Of a stretch of 40,482 bases of DNA, positions 28,313-37,146 are shown piece by piece. Position 1 is the first letter of the stretch; every line of letters begins with the position of its first letter. Source of the stretch: an uncultured Kiloniellales bacterium (GTDB lineage: Bacteria; Pseudomonadota; Alphaproteobacteria; Kiloniellales; JAKSDN01); NCBI GenBank assembly GCA_947258885.1, contig CAMYKD010000012.1, positions 1 to 40,482 of the forward strand. The letters run 5' to 3'. Made by a program: the position numbers and the translations under genes. Below the pieces are notes generated by a model. It had not been told where the DNA came from, did no database searches, and saw only the letters and a list, made by a program, of their open reading frames with translations.

Positions 28313-28441
28313 GGGCTGTTTCGGAGTTCTCCTCAAAGCAGCGGCGCGATTCGGCGACCGCTCAAAGCAACGCGCCCTCACCCGCTCGGCTTCGCCTCGC
28401 CATCCTCTCCCGGCGGGAGAGGGTTTCAGGGGTGCCTTCGC

Positions 28442-28615
28442 TCAGATGGGCGCGCCCGTCGCGACGGGCGGCTCGAAATGGAGCGCCAGGGCTTCTTTCA
28501 GGTTGTCTAGCGCCTCTTGTTCGCTGTGTCCCTGAGTCGCCACGTCTACCTCCAAGCATTGCGCGACGAACCAGCCGTTGTCGGACCAGACGCTTGCGCT
28601 GAATTCCTTTTTCAT
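28442..28615 (-). CDS. Orphan HicB-like antitoxin domain protein, short
   Basis: A 57-residue protein with the HicB partial RNase-H-like fold: SASVWSDNGWFVAQCLEVDVATQGHSEQEALDNLKEALALHFEPP. Related solo HicB proteins continue about ten residues further, and this one ends abruptly in VATGAPI next to repeat-derived sequence, so the C-terminus may be truncated. No HicA toxin reading frame is visible on either side and there is no DNA-binding domain. ATG at 28615 is the natural start. It lies 47 nt after pheT, in the same direction. Confidence 0.65.
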   Translation of the reverse strand: MKKEFSASVWSDNGWFVAQCLEVDVATQGHSEQEALDNLKEALALHFEPPVATGAPI

Positions 28616-28662
28616 AGTCCTCGTCCGCCACTGCTCGACCCTTCGGCCTGGGCGCGGCGCCA

Positions 28663-31071
28663 TCAGGTTCTGAGCGTGCCCCCGGTCGCCTTCTCGACGC
28701 TGGCGACGATCCTCTTGGCGATCGCCTCGATCTCGGGGTCCGTCAGGGTCTTTTCGCGGGGCTGCAGGGTGACGGCGATCGCGAGCGACTTCTTGCCGTC
28801 TTCGATCCCCTTGCCGGCGTAGGTGTCGAAGACCTCGACGTTCGTAATGAGGGCCTTCTCGGCGCCCTTGGCGGCGCGGATCAGCTTCTCGGCCGGCACG
28901 GCCTCGTCGACTGCGAAGGCGAAGTCGCGCTCGACAGGGTGCAGGGGCGAGAGCTCGAGCGCCGGGCGCTGCTTGCCGGACTTGGCCTTGGGCTCGGGAA
29001 TATGCTGGAGGAAGATCTCGACCGCGGCGGCCGGGCCGCGCAGTCCGAAGGCGCGGAGCACGCGGGGGTTCAGCTCGCCGAAATTCGCCAGCACGTTGGG
29101 GCCGAGGCGCAGCACGCCCGAGCGCCCGGGGTGGTACCAGGCCGGCGCATCGGCCGTCACCTGGAGGTTGGCGACCGGCGCGCCGCAGGCCTCGAGCACG
29201 GCCAGCGCGTCGCCCTTGGCGTCGAAGGCGTCCACCGGGCGCGGCCTGACATCCCAGTGGCGCGGGCCCGACTGGCCGGCGCGGAGCGCCGCGGCGACCA
29301 GGTCCTCGCCCTCGGGCGTGTCGTCCCGGTACTGGGGACCCACCTCGAAGAGCGCGGCGTCGCCCAGGCCCCGGTCTGCGTTCCTGGCCGCGGCGGCCGC
29401 CAGATTCGGCAGGATCGAGGGGCGCATGACGTCGAGGTCGCTGGAGATCGGGTTGGCCAGGCGAAGAGCGTCCGGTATGCCGCCGAACAAATCGGCCTGG
29501 GCGCCGGCCAGGAAGGAATAGGTTACCGCCTCGTTCATGCCGCGCCAGGCGAGCGCCGTGCGCGCGGCGGCGACGCGGCGTTGGCGCAAGGAGATCGCCG
29601 GCAGGGGCAGGGTGGTGTCGAGCGTGAGCGGCGCCTGGGGGATGTGCTCGAAACCGTGGATACGCAGCACCTCCTCGACCAAATCCGCCTCGCCCTCGAC
29701 GTCGGGCCGCCAGGTCGGCACGCCGGCGGTGATCTGGCCGTCCTTCTCGGCCACCTCGAAGCCGAGGTCGGCGAGGATCGCGCGCTGGCGCTCGGCGGGC
29801 AGGTCGAGGCCGCCCAGGGTCCGGGCGCGCTCGGGCCGGAGCGCGATTTCGCGCTTCGGCTTGGGAAGGGTTCCCGCGCTCACCGGTTCGCTCGCCTCGC
29901 CGCCGCAAAGGTCCAGGATCAGGCGCGCGGCGACCTCGGCGCCCCAGACCGCGGACTGCGGGTCGACGCCGCGCTCGAAGCGGTAGCGGGCGTCCGAGAT
30001 GATGCCGAGCCTGCGTCCCGTCGCGGCGACCCGCACGGGGTCGAACAAGGCCACCTCGAGGAACACTTCTGTCGTCGTCTCGGTGCAACCCGAGAGCTCG
30101 CCGCCCATGACCCCGCCGATACCCTGCACGGCGGCCTTGTCCGCGATCACGACCATCTCGGGGTCGAGGGTATAGGCCTTGCCGTCGAGCGCCAGGACCC
30201 CTTCGCCCGCCTCGGCCAGGCGCATGGTCAGGTCGCCCTTGAGCTTCTTGGCGTCGAAGACGTGGAGCGGCCGGCCCAGGTCGAAGGTGACGTAATTCGT
30301 GATGTCGACCAGAGCGGAGATGGGCCTGAGGCCGATGGCGCGCAGGCGGTCCTGCAGCCACTTCGGGCTGGGCCGGTTCTCGACGTTGCGGAAATAGCGG
30401 CCGACCACGAAGGGACAGGCGGCCGCCTTGTCCTCGGGCAGGTCGATCCGCCATTCGACCGGGCTCTTGAAGGCGCCGGGCAGGGGTGCCTGGTCGAAGG
30501 GCCGGAGCTTGCCCAGGCCGGCCGCCGCCAGGTCGCGCGCCACGCCGTGGACGCCCAGGCAGTCGCCCCGGTTGGGCGTGATCGCGATGTCGATGACCGG
30601 GTCGTCGAGCCCCAGGATCCCGGCGACCGGCGCGCCCAGCGGCGCGTCCTCGGGCAGCTCGATGATGCCCTCGTGCTCGTCCGAGATCCCAACTTCGCGC
30701 TCGGAGAGCAGCATGCCGTTCGACTCGACGCCGCGGATCTTCGTCTTCTTGAGCACGCCCGTGTGGATGCTGCCCGGGATGTAGCTGCCCGAGGCCGCGA
30801 AGACGCCCTTCATGCCGGTCCGCGCGTTGGGCGCGCCGCAGACCACCTGGACCTCCTCGTTCCCGGTGTCGACGATGCAGACGCTGAGCCGATCGGCGTC
30901 GGGGTGCTGTTTCGCCTCCTTGACATAGGCGACCGTGAAGGGCGCGAGCTCGGCGGCGCGGTCCTCCAGCGCCTCGAGCTCCAGGCCGATCATGGTCAGC
31001 TTGTCGGCGATCTCCCGGACCGGCGCCTCGGTCTCGAGGTGGTCCTTCAGCCAGGATAGCGTGAACTTCAT
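28663..31071 (-). CDS. pheT: Phenylalanyl-tRNA synthetase beta subunit
   Basis: An 802-residue beta subunit. The N-terminal EMAP/tRNA-binding domain (about residues 40-150) has VVCGAPNARTGMKGVFA and GMLLSEREVG; the B3/B4 editing domain and B5 domain are in the middle; and the C-terminal ferredoxin-fold anticodon-binding domain ends ITLQPREKTLTDPEIEAIAKRIV-like. It works as (alpha-beta)2 with PheS to charge tRNA-Phe and edit Tyr-tRNA-Phe. Length is normal. It follows pheS with a 3-nt gap. Confidence 0.95.
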   Translation of the reverse strand: MKFTLSWLKDHLETEAPVREIADKLTMIGLELEALEDRAAELAPFTVAYVKEAKQHPDADRLSVCIVDTGNEEVQVVCGAPNARTGMKGVFAASGSYIPGSIHTGVLKKTKIRGVESNGMLLSEREVGISDEHEGIIELPEDAPLGAPVAGILGLDDPVIDIAITPNRGDCLGVHGVARDLAAAGLGKLRPFDQAPLPGAFKSPVEWRIDLPEDKAAACPFVVGRYFRNVENRPSPKWLQDRLRAIGLRPISALVDITNYVTFDLGRPLHVFDAKKLKGDLTMRLAEAGEGVLALDGKAYTLDPEMVVIADKAAVQGIGGVMGGELSGCTETTTEVFLEVALFDPVRVAATGRRLGIISDARYRFERGVDPQSAVWGAEVAARLILDLCGGEASEPVSAGTLPKPKREIALRPERARTLGGLDLPAERQRAILADLGFEVAEKDGQITAGVPTWRPDVEGEADLVEEVLRIHGFEHIPQAPLTLDTTLPLPAISLRQRRVAAARTALAWRGMNEAVTYSFLAGAQADLFGGIPDALRLANPISSDLDVMRPSILPNLAAAAARNADRGLGDAALFEVGPQYRDDTPEGEDLVAAALRAGQSGPRHWDVRPRPVDAFDAKGDALAVLEACGAPVANLQVTADAPAWYHPGRSGVLRLGPNVLANFGELNPRVLRAFGLRGPAAAVEIFLQHIPEPKAKSGKQRPALELSPLHPVERDFAFAVDEAVPAEKLIRAAKGAEKALITNVEVFDTYAGKGIEDGKKSLAIAVTLQPREKTLTDPEIEAIAKRIVASVEKATGGTLRT

Positions 31072-31074
31072 GGC

Positions 31075-32145
31075 CTAGAGCCCCCTGACCAGGCTGGGCG
31101 CCTCCAAAGGCACGAAGCCGTAGTGCCTGAGCCAGCGCAGGTCGGAGTCGAAGAAGGTGCGCAGGTCCGGGATGCCGTACTTGAGCATGGCGAGCCGCTC
31201 GATCCCCATGCCGAAGGCGTAGCCCTGGTAGCGGGTCGAATCGATGCCGCAGTTCTCCAGCACCTTGGGATGGACCATGCCGGAGCCGAGGATCTCCAGC
31301 CAGTCCTCGCCGGCGCCGATCTTGAGCACGCCGCCCTCGTGCGAGCAGCCGATGTCGACCTCGGCCGAGGGCTCGGTGAAGGGGAAGTAGCTGGGCCGGA
31401 AGCGGACCGGCAGGTCGTCGACCATGAAGAAGGCGCGGCAAAACTCGATCAGCGTGCCCTTGAGGTGGCCCAGGTGGGTCGTCTCGTCGACCACCAGGCC
31501 CTCGACCTGGTGGAACATGGGCGAGTGGGTGGCGTCGTAATCGGCCCTGAACGTGCGCCCCGGCACGATGATCCGGATCGGCGGTTCGTGCGCCTGCATG
31601 TGGCGGATCTGCACCGGCGAGGTATGGGTGCGCAGCAGCCTGCGCGTGCCGTCGGCCCGCTCGGGCAGGTAGAAGGTGTCCTGCTCCTGGCGGGCCGGAT
31701 GCTCGGGCGGGATGTTGAGCGCCGCGAAGTTGTGGAAGTCGTCCTCGATGTGCGGGCCCTCGGCGACCGAGAAGCCCATCTCGCCGAAGATCGCGACGAT
31801 CTCCTCGACGGTCTGGCTGATCGGGTGGATGTGCCCGACCTCGGCCGGACGCGCCGGCAGGGAGACGTCGATCCGCTCGGCCTCCAGGCGATGGTCGAGG
31901 TCGGCGTCCTGCAGCGCCAGCTTGCGTTCCTCGATGGCCTCGGCCACGGCCTCCTTGGCCGCGTTCAGCGCCTGGCCGGCGGCCTTGCGCGCCTCGGGCT
32001 CCAGGCCGCCCAGGGTCTTCATCAGGCCGGTGATCTGCCCCTTCTTGCCGAGAGCATCGACCCGTATCACTTCAAGCATATCCAGTGATGTCGCGGCTGC
32101 TGTAGCCTCAACGAAGTGTGTCTGCAGTTTGTCCAGGTCTTCCAT
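31075..32145 (-). CDS. pheS: Phenylalanyl-tRNA synthetase alpha subunit
   Basis: A 356-residue class II synthetase catalytic subunit. The N-terminal coiled coil is followed by [10 protein letters not shown], motif 2 around [12 protein letters not shown] and [22 protein letters not shown], and motif 3 near the C-terminus as [25 protein letters not shown] at 32145 gives the usual start MEDLDKL; an in-frame ATG at 32193 would add 16 residues without support. It is preceded by a lipoprotein gene in the ribosomal-protein operon and followed directly by pheT. Confidence 0.95.
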   Translation of the reverse strand: MEDLDKLQTHFVEATAAATSLDMLEVIRVDALGKKGQITGLMKTLGGLEPEARKAAGQALNAAKEAVAEAIEERKLALQDADLDHRLEAERIDVSLPARPAEVGHIHPISQTVEEIVAIFGEMGFSVAEGPHIEDDFHNFAALNIPPEHPARQEQDTFYLPERADGTRRLLRTHTSPVQIRHMQAHEPPIRIIVPGRTFRADYDATHSPMFHQVEGLVVDETTHLGHLKGTLIEFCRAFFMVDDLPVRFRPSYFPFTEPSAEVDIGCSHEGGVLKIGAGEDWLEILGSGMVHPKVLENCGIDSTRYQGYAFGMGIERLAMLKYGIPDLRTFFDSDLRWLRHYGFVPLEAPSLVRGL

Positions 32146-32167
32146 CGCCCGTCTACCCGACCTTCCC

Positions 32168-32560
32168 CTATTCGAGCTCCAGCTCCAGGACATCCAGAGC
32201 GGCGCCCAGGATACCGCGCGAGCGGCCGTTCACCAGCACGTCCTCGAACGCCACCTTGCCGGTCTGCCGGTTGTGCAGCCACTGCAGCAGAACCACCTGC
32301 TTGCGGCCGGACCTGCCGGTCCGCGTCACGGTTGCCTCGACCAGCACGATGCCGCTGTCCTTGCCGTACTTCTCGTCCTGCCTGGCCGACCAAGCAAAGG
32401 TGCCGCGCGCGCCCGCCAGGTCAGTGACGAAGGCCTCGTTGGTCGCCCCGGTGGTCTTGGCCGCCTTGACCGTCTCGATGTCCGACTCGTACTTGGCGCA
32501 GGCCCCCAATACGCCGAGGCCGAGCAGCAATACGAAGGTCCAACGCGGGACAGGGGGCAC
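32168..32560 (-). CDS. Putative lipoprotein between rplT and pheS
   Basis: A 130-residue protein with a lipoprotein signal: MPPVPRW, a hydrophobic core ([14 protein letters not shown]) and C21 as the lipidation site. The mature region, with [29 protein letters not shown] and [26 protein letters not shown], looks like a small beta-rich envelope domain. No family is recognised. It sits 54 nt after rplT and 22 nt before pheS in the same direction, so it is probably carried on the translation operon's transcript. This is not a usual member of that operon. Confidence 0.75.
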   Translation of the reverse strand: MPPVPRWTFVLLLGLGVLGACAKYESDIETVKAAKTTGATNEAFVTDLAGARGTFAWSARQDEKYGKDSGIVLVEATVTRTGRSGRKQVVLLQWLHNRQTGKVAFEDVLVNGRSRGILGAALDVLELELE

Positions 32561-32614
32561 GAGAATTCGCTCCGACTGGCCGGGCCCGGGCCATTCGGCC
32601 CGGGCCCTTCGGGA

Positions 32615-32986
32615 TCAGCCCTGCGGGGCCTCGGCGAGCGCCGACTGCGCCGTCTCGACCAGTGCCTTGAAGGCCTCGGGCTCGCGCACCGCGATGTCGG
32701 ACAGGACCTTGCGGTCGAGATCGATCCCGGCGCGCTTCATGCCGTTCATGAACTGGGAATAGGTCAGTCCATGCAGGCGGGCGCCGGCGTTGATGCGTTG
32801 AATCCAAAGGCCGCGGAAGCTGCGCTTGCGGACGCGTCGGTCGCGGTAAGCATATTGCAGCCCCTTCTCGACCCGCTCGATGGCGACCTTGTAGACGTTC
32901 TTGGAGCGGCCGCGGTAACCCTCGGCCTGCTTGAGAACCTTCTTGTGGCGGGCGTGCGTGGTGACGCCCCGCTTGACACGTGCCAT
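32615..32986 (-). CDS. rplT: 50S ribosomal protein L20
   Basis: A 123-residue basic protein with the L20 signature: [50 protein letters not shown] and [16 protein letters not shown]. It binds 23S rRNA early in 50S assembly and, in E. coli, represses its own operon. It lies 12 nt after rpmI. Confidence 0.97.
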   Translation of the reverse strand: MARVKRGVTTHARHKKVLKQAEGYRGRSKNVYKVAIERVEKGLQYAYRDRRVRKRSFRGLWIQRINAGARLHGLTYSQFMNGMKRAGIDLDRKVLSDIAVREPEAFKALVETAQSALAEAPQG

Positions 32987-32998
32987 GGCGACCTCCCG

Positions 32999-33199
32999 TC
33001 AGGCGTTCGGCAGGAAGTGGCGCAACACGATCCGGGCGTCGGAATCGCCCATGATCGTGGTGCCACGTGCCTTGCGTTTCATCTTCTGCGGGCGCTTGCG
33101 CATCCCGTGGCGCTTGTAGGCCTGATTCATCCGGACCTTGCCGGAGGCCGTGAGACGGAAGCGCTTTTTGGCTCCGCTCTTGGTCTTGAGCTTGGGCAT
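32999..33199 (-). CDS. rpmI: 50S ribosomal protein L35
   Basis: A 66-residue L35 with [32 protein letters not shown] and the C-terminal [11 protein letters not shown] at 33199 is fixed by the conserved N-terminus; a longer open frame upstream is not coding. It lies between infC and rplT as usual. Confidence 0.96.
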   Translation of the reverse strand: MPKLKTKSGAKKRFRLTASGKVRMNQAYKRHGMRKRPQKMKRKARGTTIMGDSDARIVLRHFLPNA

Positions 33200-33372
33200 T
33201 TCGCAGTCCTCTATGTGATCGGTCCGACGTTCGGGGCGGTTGGGCATGCCCTGTTCGGCCGCGCCACCCGGTTCGAAGGCGGAGGTTATAGCCGTGCCGG
33301 GGAGCGGAGGCAAGGCCCGGGCGGACGTTTGCCCGAAGGGAGGTGGATGGACCGGAGCGCGACCGGGCGCGC

Positions 33373-33909
33373 TCAGCGCGGCGCCATCACCATGATCATC
33401 TGGCGGCCTTCCATCTTGGGGAACTGCTCGACCTTCGCGGTCTCCTCGAGATCGTCGCGCACCCGGTTGAGCACGTTCATGCCGAGCTCCTGGTGAGCCA
33501 TCTCGCGGCCCCGGAACCGCAGGGTCACCTTGACCTTGTCGCCCTCGGCTATGAAACGATGGATCGAGCGCATCTTGGTATCGTAGTCGTGCTGGTCGAT
33601 GTTCGGGCGCATCTTGATCTCTTTGAGATCGATGGTCTTCTGCTTCTTGCGCGCCTCCGCCTTCTTCTTCTGGCTCTCGTATTTGAGCTTGCCGGAGTCG
33701 GTGATCTTGCAGACCGGCGGGTCGGCGTTGGGGGAGATCTCGACCAGATCGAGGCCCGCGTCGAGCGCCCGCTCCAGGGCATCTTCCACCAGGACGACGC
33801 CGACATTCTCGCCCTCCGCGTCGATCAACCTGACCCGCGGTACGGAAATCTGCTGGTTCACACGCGGCCCTTCGCGGGACGGCGTGGGATCGAACGGTGG
33901 CCTCGCTAT
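33373..33909 (-). CDS. infC: Translation initiation factor IF-3
   Basis: A 178-residue IF-3 with an N-terminal domain ([21 protein letters not shown]), a linker helix rich in K and a C-terminal domain ([18 protein letters not shown] and [17 protein letters not shown]). The start is read as ATA at 33909. AGGAGG stands 7 nt before it, an in-frame TGA lies just upstream, and the intervening residues ([15 protein letters not shown]) resemble the usual alphaproteobacterial N-terminus. The alternative is GTG at 33861, which would lose 16 conserved residues. Rare infC start codons allow IF-3 to limit its own synthesis. Confidence 0.93.
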   Translation of the reverse strand: MARPPFDPTPSREGPRVNQQISVPRVRLIDAEGENVGVVLVEDALERALDAGLDLVEISPNADPPVCKITDSGKLKYESQKKKAEARKKQKTIDLKEIKMRPNIDQHDYDTKMRSIHRFIAEGDKVKVTLRFRGREMAHQELGMNVLNRVRDDLEETAKVEQFPKMEGRQMIMVMAPR

Positions 33910-33994
33910 GGCCGCTCCTCCTCTACTGTTTCAGCGCCCCCAGCCCCCCTTGCTGCCGGACTGCGTGCGCGCAAGGCTACTCTGCGCCTCGCCC

Positions 33995-35902
33995 CTAGGG
34001 CGCGGCAGCTTCGTCTCGAAGTCTAATCACTGAATCCGAGAGCGCAAGAAACTCTTGCTCCTTGCCGCCGAGACGGCGGAGCGCAACGGTCCGACCTTCG
34101 GCTTCGCGCCGGCCGACAACCGCGATGACCGGCACCTTGGCGAGAGAATGTTCTCGCACCTTATAGTTGATTTTCTCATTACGCAGATCTAGCTCGACCC
34201 GGAGCCCGGCGGCGCCGAGCGCCTCGGCCACTTCCCCGGCGTAGGCGTCGGCGTCGGAGGTGATGGTTGCCACGACCACCTGCACCGGAGCGAGCCAGAG
34301 CGGGAACCTGCCGGCGTACTGCTCGATCAAGATGGCCAGGAAGCGCTCGAAGGAGCCCAAGATCGCCCGGTGCAGCATGACCGGGTGGTGTTTGGCGCCA
34401 TCCTCGCCGACGTAGTGGGCGCCCAGGCGCTCCGGCAGCACGAAATCGACCTGCAGGGTCCCGCACTGCCAGTCGCGGCCGATCGCATCGCGCAGCACGA
34501 ATTCGAGCTTGGGGCCGTAGAAAGCGCCCTCGCCCGGGTTGAGCGTATAGCTGAGACCGGTCTCCTCGACAGCAGCTTTCAGCGCCTCCTCGGCCCTGTC
34601 CCACGTCTCGTCGCTGCCGGCCCGCACATCAGGCCGGTCGGCGAACTTGATCACGACCTCTTCGAAGCCCAGGTCGCGGTAGATGCTGAGCAGCAGCTCG
34701 CAAAAGACGACCGTCTCGCTGGTGATCTGATCCTCGGTGCAGAAGATGTGGGCGTCGTCCTGGGTGAAGGCGCGCACGCGCATAAGGCCGTGCAGCGCGC
34801 CCGAGGGCTCGTTGCGGTGGCACGAGCCGAACTCGGCCATCCTGAGCGGCAGGTCACGGTAGCTGGTGATGCCCTGTTTGAAGATCTGCACGTGGCAGGG
34901 GCAGTTCATCGGCTTGACGGCCAGCATGCGGTCCTCGGACTCGGCGACGAACATGTGCTCGCGGAACTTCTCCCAGTGGCCCGAATCCTCCCACAGGCTG
35001 CGGTCGATCAGCTGCGGCGTCTTGACCTCGACGTAGTCGGCGGCCTCGAGGCGCTGGCGCATGTAGCCCTCGACCGTACGGTGCAAGGTCCAGCCCTTGG
35101 GGTGCCAGAACACGCTGCCGGCGGCCTCCTCCTGCAGATGGAACAGGCCCATCTCGCGGCCAAGGCGCCGGTGATCGCGCTTTTCCGCCTCCTCCAGCAT
35201 GTGCAGGTAGGATTTGAGCTGCTTCTCGTCCTCCCAGCAGGTGCCGTAGATGCGCTGCAGCTGCTCGTTGCGGGCATCGCCGCGCCAGTAGGCGCCGGAA
35301 ACCTTCGTCAGTTTGAAGGCGTGGCCCAACTTGCCGGTCGAGGGCAGGTGCGGCCCGACGCAGAGATCGAGCCACTCGCCCTGGCGATAGACCGTGATCT
35401 CCGCGTCCTCCGGCAGGGTCTCGATGTGCTCGGCCTTGTACTTCTCGCCGAGATCCTGGAAGAAGCGGATTGCCTCGTGCCGGTCCCAGACCTCGCGGGC
35501 GATCGCCTCATCGCGCTTTACGATCTCGTGCATGCGCGCCTCGATCTTCTCGAGGTCGTCCGGCGTGAAGGGCTCACCGCGGGCAAAGTCGTAGTAGAAA
35601 CCGTTCTCGATCGCGGGGCCGAAGGTTACTTGGGTGCCGGGATAGAGCTCCTGTACCGCTTCCGCCATGACGTGGGCGCAATCGTGGCGCAGCAGCGCGA
35701 GCGTATCCGCGTGGCCCCGTGTCACGATCTCGACGGCCACATCCCGGTCTACAAGAGAGGCGAGGTCCTTCAGCTCCCCGTCGACCTTGAGCGCCAGCGC
35801 GGCCTTGGCCAGGCCGGGGCCGATCGCCGCGGCGATCTGGGCGCCGCTGACCGGCGCGTCGAATTCGCGCACGCTTCCATCGGGCAGCGTGATGGCAACC
35901 AT
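33995..35902 (-). CDS. thrS: Threonyl-tRNA synthetase
   Basis: A 635-residue class II synthetase with all domains: the TGS domain ([17 protein letters not shown]), the editing domain with [14 protein letters not shown] and [10 protein letters not shown], catalytic motifs ([22 protein letters not shown] near motif 3, [26 protein letters not shown] at motif 2) and the C-terminal anticodon-binding domain ([14 protein letters not shown]). ATG at 35902 gives the normal MVAITLPDG start. It precedes infC after 85 nt, the classic order. Confidence 0.96.
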   Translation of the reverse strand: MVAITLPDGSVREFDAPVSGAQIAAAIGPGLAKAALALKVDGELKDLASLVDRDVAVEIVTRGHADTLALLRHDCAHVMAEAVQELYPGTQVTFGPAIENGFYYDFARGEPFTPDDLEKIEARMHEIVKRDEAIAREVWDRHEAIRFFQDLGEKYKAEHIETLPEDAEITVYRQGEWLDLCVGPHLPSTGKLGHAFKLTKVSGAYWRGDARNEQLQRIYGTCWEDEKQLKSYLHMLEEAEKRDHRRLGREMGLFHLQEEAAGSVFWHPKGWTLHRTVEGYMRQRLEAADYVEVKTPQLIDRSLWEDSGHWEKFREHMFVAESEDRMLAVKPMNCPCHVQIFKQGITSYRDLPLRMAEFGSCHRNEPSGALHGLMRVRAFTQDDAHIFCTEDQITSETVVFCELLLSIYRDLGFEEVVIKFADRPDVRAGSDETWDRAEEALKAAVEETGLSYTLNPGEGAFYGPKLEFVLRDAIGRDWQCGTLQVDFVLPERLGAHYVGEDGAKHHPVMLHRAILGSFERFLAILIEQYAGRFPLWLAPVQVVVATITSDADAYAGEVAEALGAAGLRVELDLRNEKINYKVREHSLAKVPVIAVVGRREAEGRTVALRRLGGKEQEFLALSDSVIRLRDEAAAP

Positions 35903-35954
35903 GGCGACCGACTCAGTCTTTGTTGGCTGGGACCTCACGAAGCCGGCAATTTAG

Positions 35955-35985
35955 AAGGAAAACGGGGCCTGTCAAGAAGGCCCCG
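35955..35985 (-). terminator. Intrinsic terminator of the ExbB-like cassette
   Basis: On the minus strand CGGGGCC, a 9-nt loop and GGCCCCG are followed by TTTTCCTTCT. It lies 26-56 nt after the last stop of the three-gene cassette and before thrS, so it ends that transcript and separates it from the translation genes. Confidence 0.75.
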
Positions 35986-36010
35986 GTCCGACCCGTGGGA
36001 GTGGCGGCTC

Positions 36011-36541
36011 TCAAGTGGCGTCGGACTTCTCCTTGGGCCCCGGCTGCTCGAATATGAAGGGCTTGTCCTTGCCTTTCCGCTTGTCCGGCAGGGGCGGCTG
36101 AGGTGCGGCATAGAAACGCCGCTCGCGCTTGTCCCAGGATCGCTCGAACGGCTGGCTCATGCGCACGCCGTTGCCTTCCGCCTCGGCCGCGCGCTGGGCG
36201 TCCTGGAGCTGTTGGGCCATCTCCTGGTTCCACGGCATGACATAGGCGCGCGGCTCGGCCAGGCCCTCGATGCCCAGCCAGAGGTAAATCGCCTCGTCCT
36301 CCTTCATCCTGGCGCCCAGCACTGTGGCCTCGGCCAGCTCGACGTTGTTCCACTCGATCTCCATCGGCTTGGGCCGGCTGAGCAGGTCGGCCAGGCTGAC
36401 GTAGGCGGCGGGAAGGAAAAGCGCCGTGGTGACCAACGCGGTGACCTTGACCCAGATCTTGCGCGGCGCCCAGATGCTGATCTGCGCGAGGATGGCGGCA
36501 AGGCCGCCGAACACGACGAAAAAGCCTGTCAGATCGTCCAT
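36011..36541 (-). CDS. Membrane protein, third gene of the ExbB/ExbD-like cassette
   Basis: A 176-residue protein with two hydrophobic segments (about 5-22 and 30-50), then a soluble domain containing MEIEWNNVELAEATVLGARMKEDEAIYLWLGIEGL and a Lys/Pro-rich tail (PLPDKRKGKDKPFIFEQPGP). I do not recognise it. The ATG overlaps the previous stop by 1 nt (TGATG), so it is translated with the ExbD-like protein and is probably part of the same complex. It could connect the proton channel to a partner not encoded here. Confidence 0.75.
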   Translation of the reverse strand: MDDLTGFFVVFGGLAAILAQISIWAPRKIWVKVTALVTTALFLPAAYVSLADLLSRPKPMEIEWNNVELAEATVLGARMKEDEAIYLWLGIEGLAEPRAYVMPWNQEMAQQLQDAQRAAEAEGNGVRMSQPFERSWDKRERRFYAAPQPPLPDKRKGKDKPFIFEQPGPKEKSDAT

Positions 36542-37146
36542 CAGGTTTTCTTCCCGGTCCGCAGGGGCCGCGGCAGGTTGTTCACACTACCCCTCACCAG
36601 GCGCCCGGACTTGTCGAGCGCGAAACGGAAAGCCGTCAGCTCCTGGCCTTCCTGCTTGAGCGTAAGCTTGGTCGCCAGAATCTGCTTGGCGGCTTGCTCC
36701 GGCGAGGGCTTGACACTGACCACCACGGTCACCGGCACCGGCAGCTGTCCGGTGAGATCCCGGTAGAGGTGCAGGTTCACCGTGTAATCGCCGCTCGGAA
36801 CGCCACGGCTGTAGGACACCTCATAGTTCAGCCCCGAGAAGTCGGCGTGCAGTCCCAGGTCGTCGCGCAGCAGGTTGAAGACCACGCCGCCCTTGTTCGA
36901 ATAGCCGACCGGAACATCGCCGGGCGCCTCGACCCAAAGATCCACGTCGGTGTTCCGATCGTCCGGCCAGCGAATCTCGACGATGACGTTGCCCGGGCTG
37001 GGCGCTTCTTCCTCGGCCTTTGCGGGCGGATTGAGATGCGGCAGCAGCAGCAGGACGATCGCGATGAAGCCGGCCAGCGCAAGGAAGATGACGTCGCGAA
37101 AAACCGTATCGCTGTCGTCTTCCTCGAGCAGCTCAAGTCCCTCCAT
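36541..37146 (-). CDS. ExbD/TolR-like protein with a beta-rich periplasmic domain
   Basis: A 201-residue single-span protein. Residues 1-17 are cytosolic and acidic, and FRDVIFLALAGFIAIVLLLLP follows. D18 takes the place of the proton-carrying aspartate of ExbD and TolR (their F-x-D-V-x-L pattern). The periplasmic part (about 50-150) is beta-rich: VEIRWPDDRNTDVDLWVEAP, GGVVFNLLRDDLG and YTVNLHLYRD, reminiscent of carbohydrate-binding-like or DUF2135-type domains rather than the usual ExbD fold. ATG at 37146 follows GGAGAAG. A TTG at 37158 is less likely. It overlaps the ExbB-like gene by 14 nt. Confidence 0.78.
   Translation of the reverse strand: MEGLELLEEDDSDTVFRDVIFLALAGFIAIVLLLLPHLNPPAKAEEEAPSPGNVIVEIRWPDDRNTDVDLWVEAPGDVPVGYSNKGGVVFNLLRDDLGLHADFSGLNYEVSYSRGVPSGDYTVNLHLYRDLTGQLPVPVTVVVSVKPSPEQAAKQILATKLTLKQEGQELTAFRFALDKSGRLVRGSVNNLPRPLRTGKKT

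Noticed and set aside
28939-31059. Long plus-strand open frame opposite pheT
   Set aside because: It is antisense to a clear PheT and shows only the low-complexity composition usual for GC-rich shadow frames.
34370-36766. Long plus-strand open frame opposite thrS and the ExbB-like cassette
   Set aside because: It spans several genes and a terminator, with no domain match; thrS and its neighbours have strong evidence.
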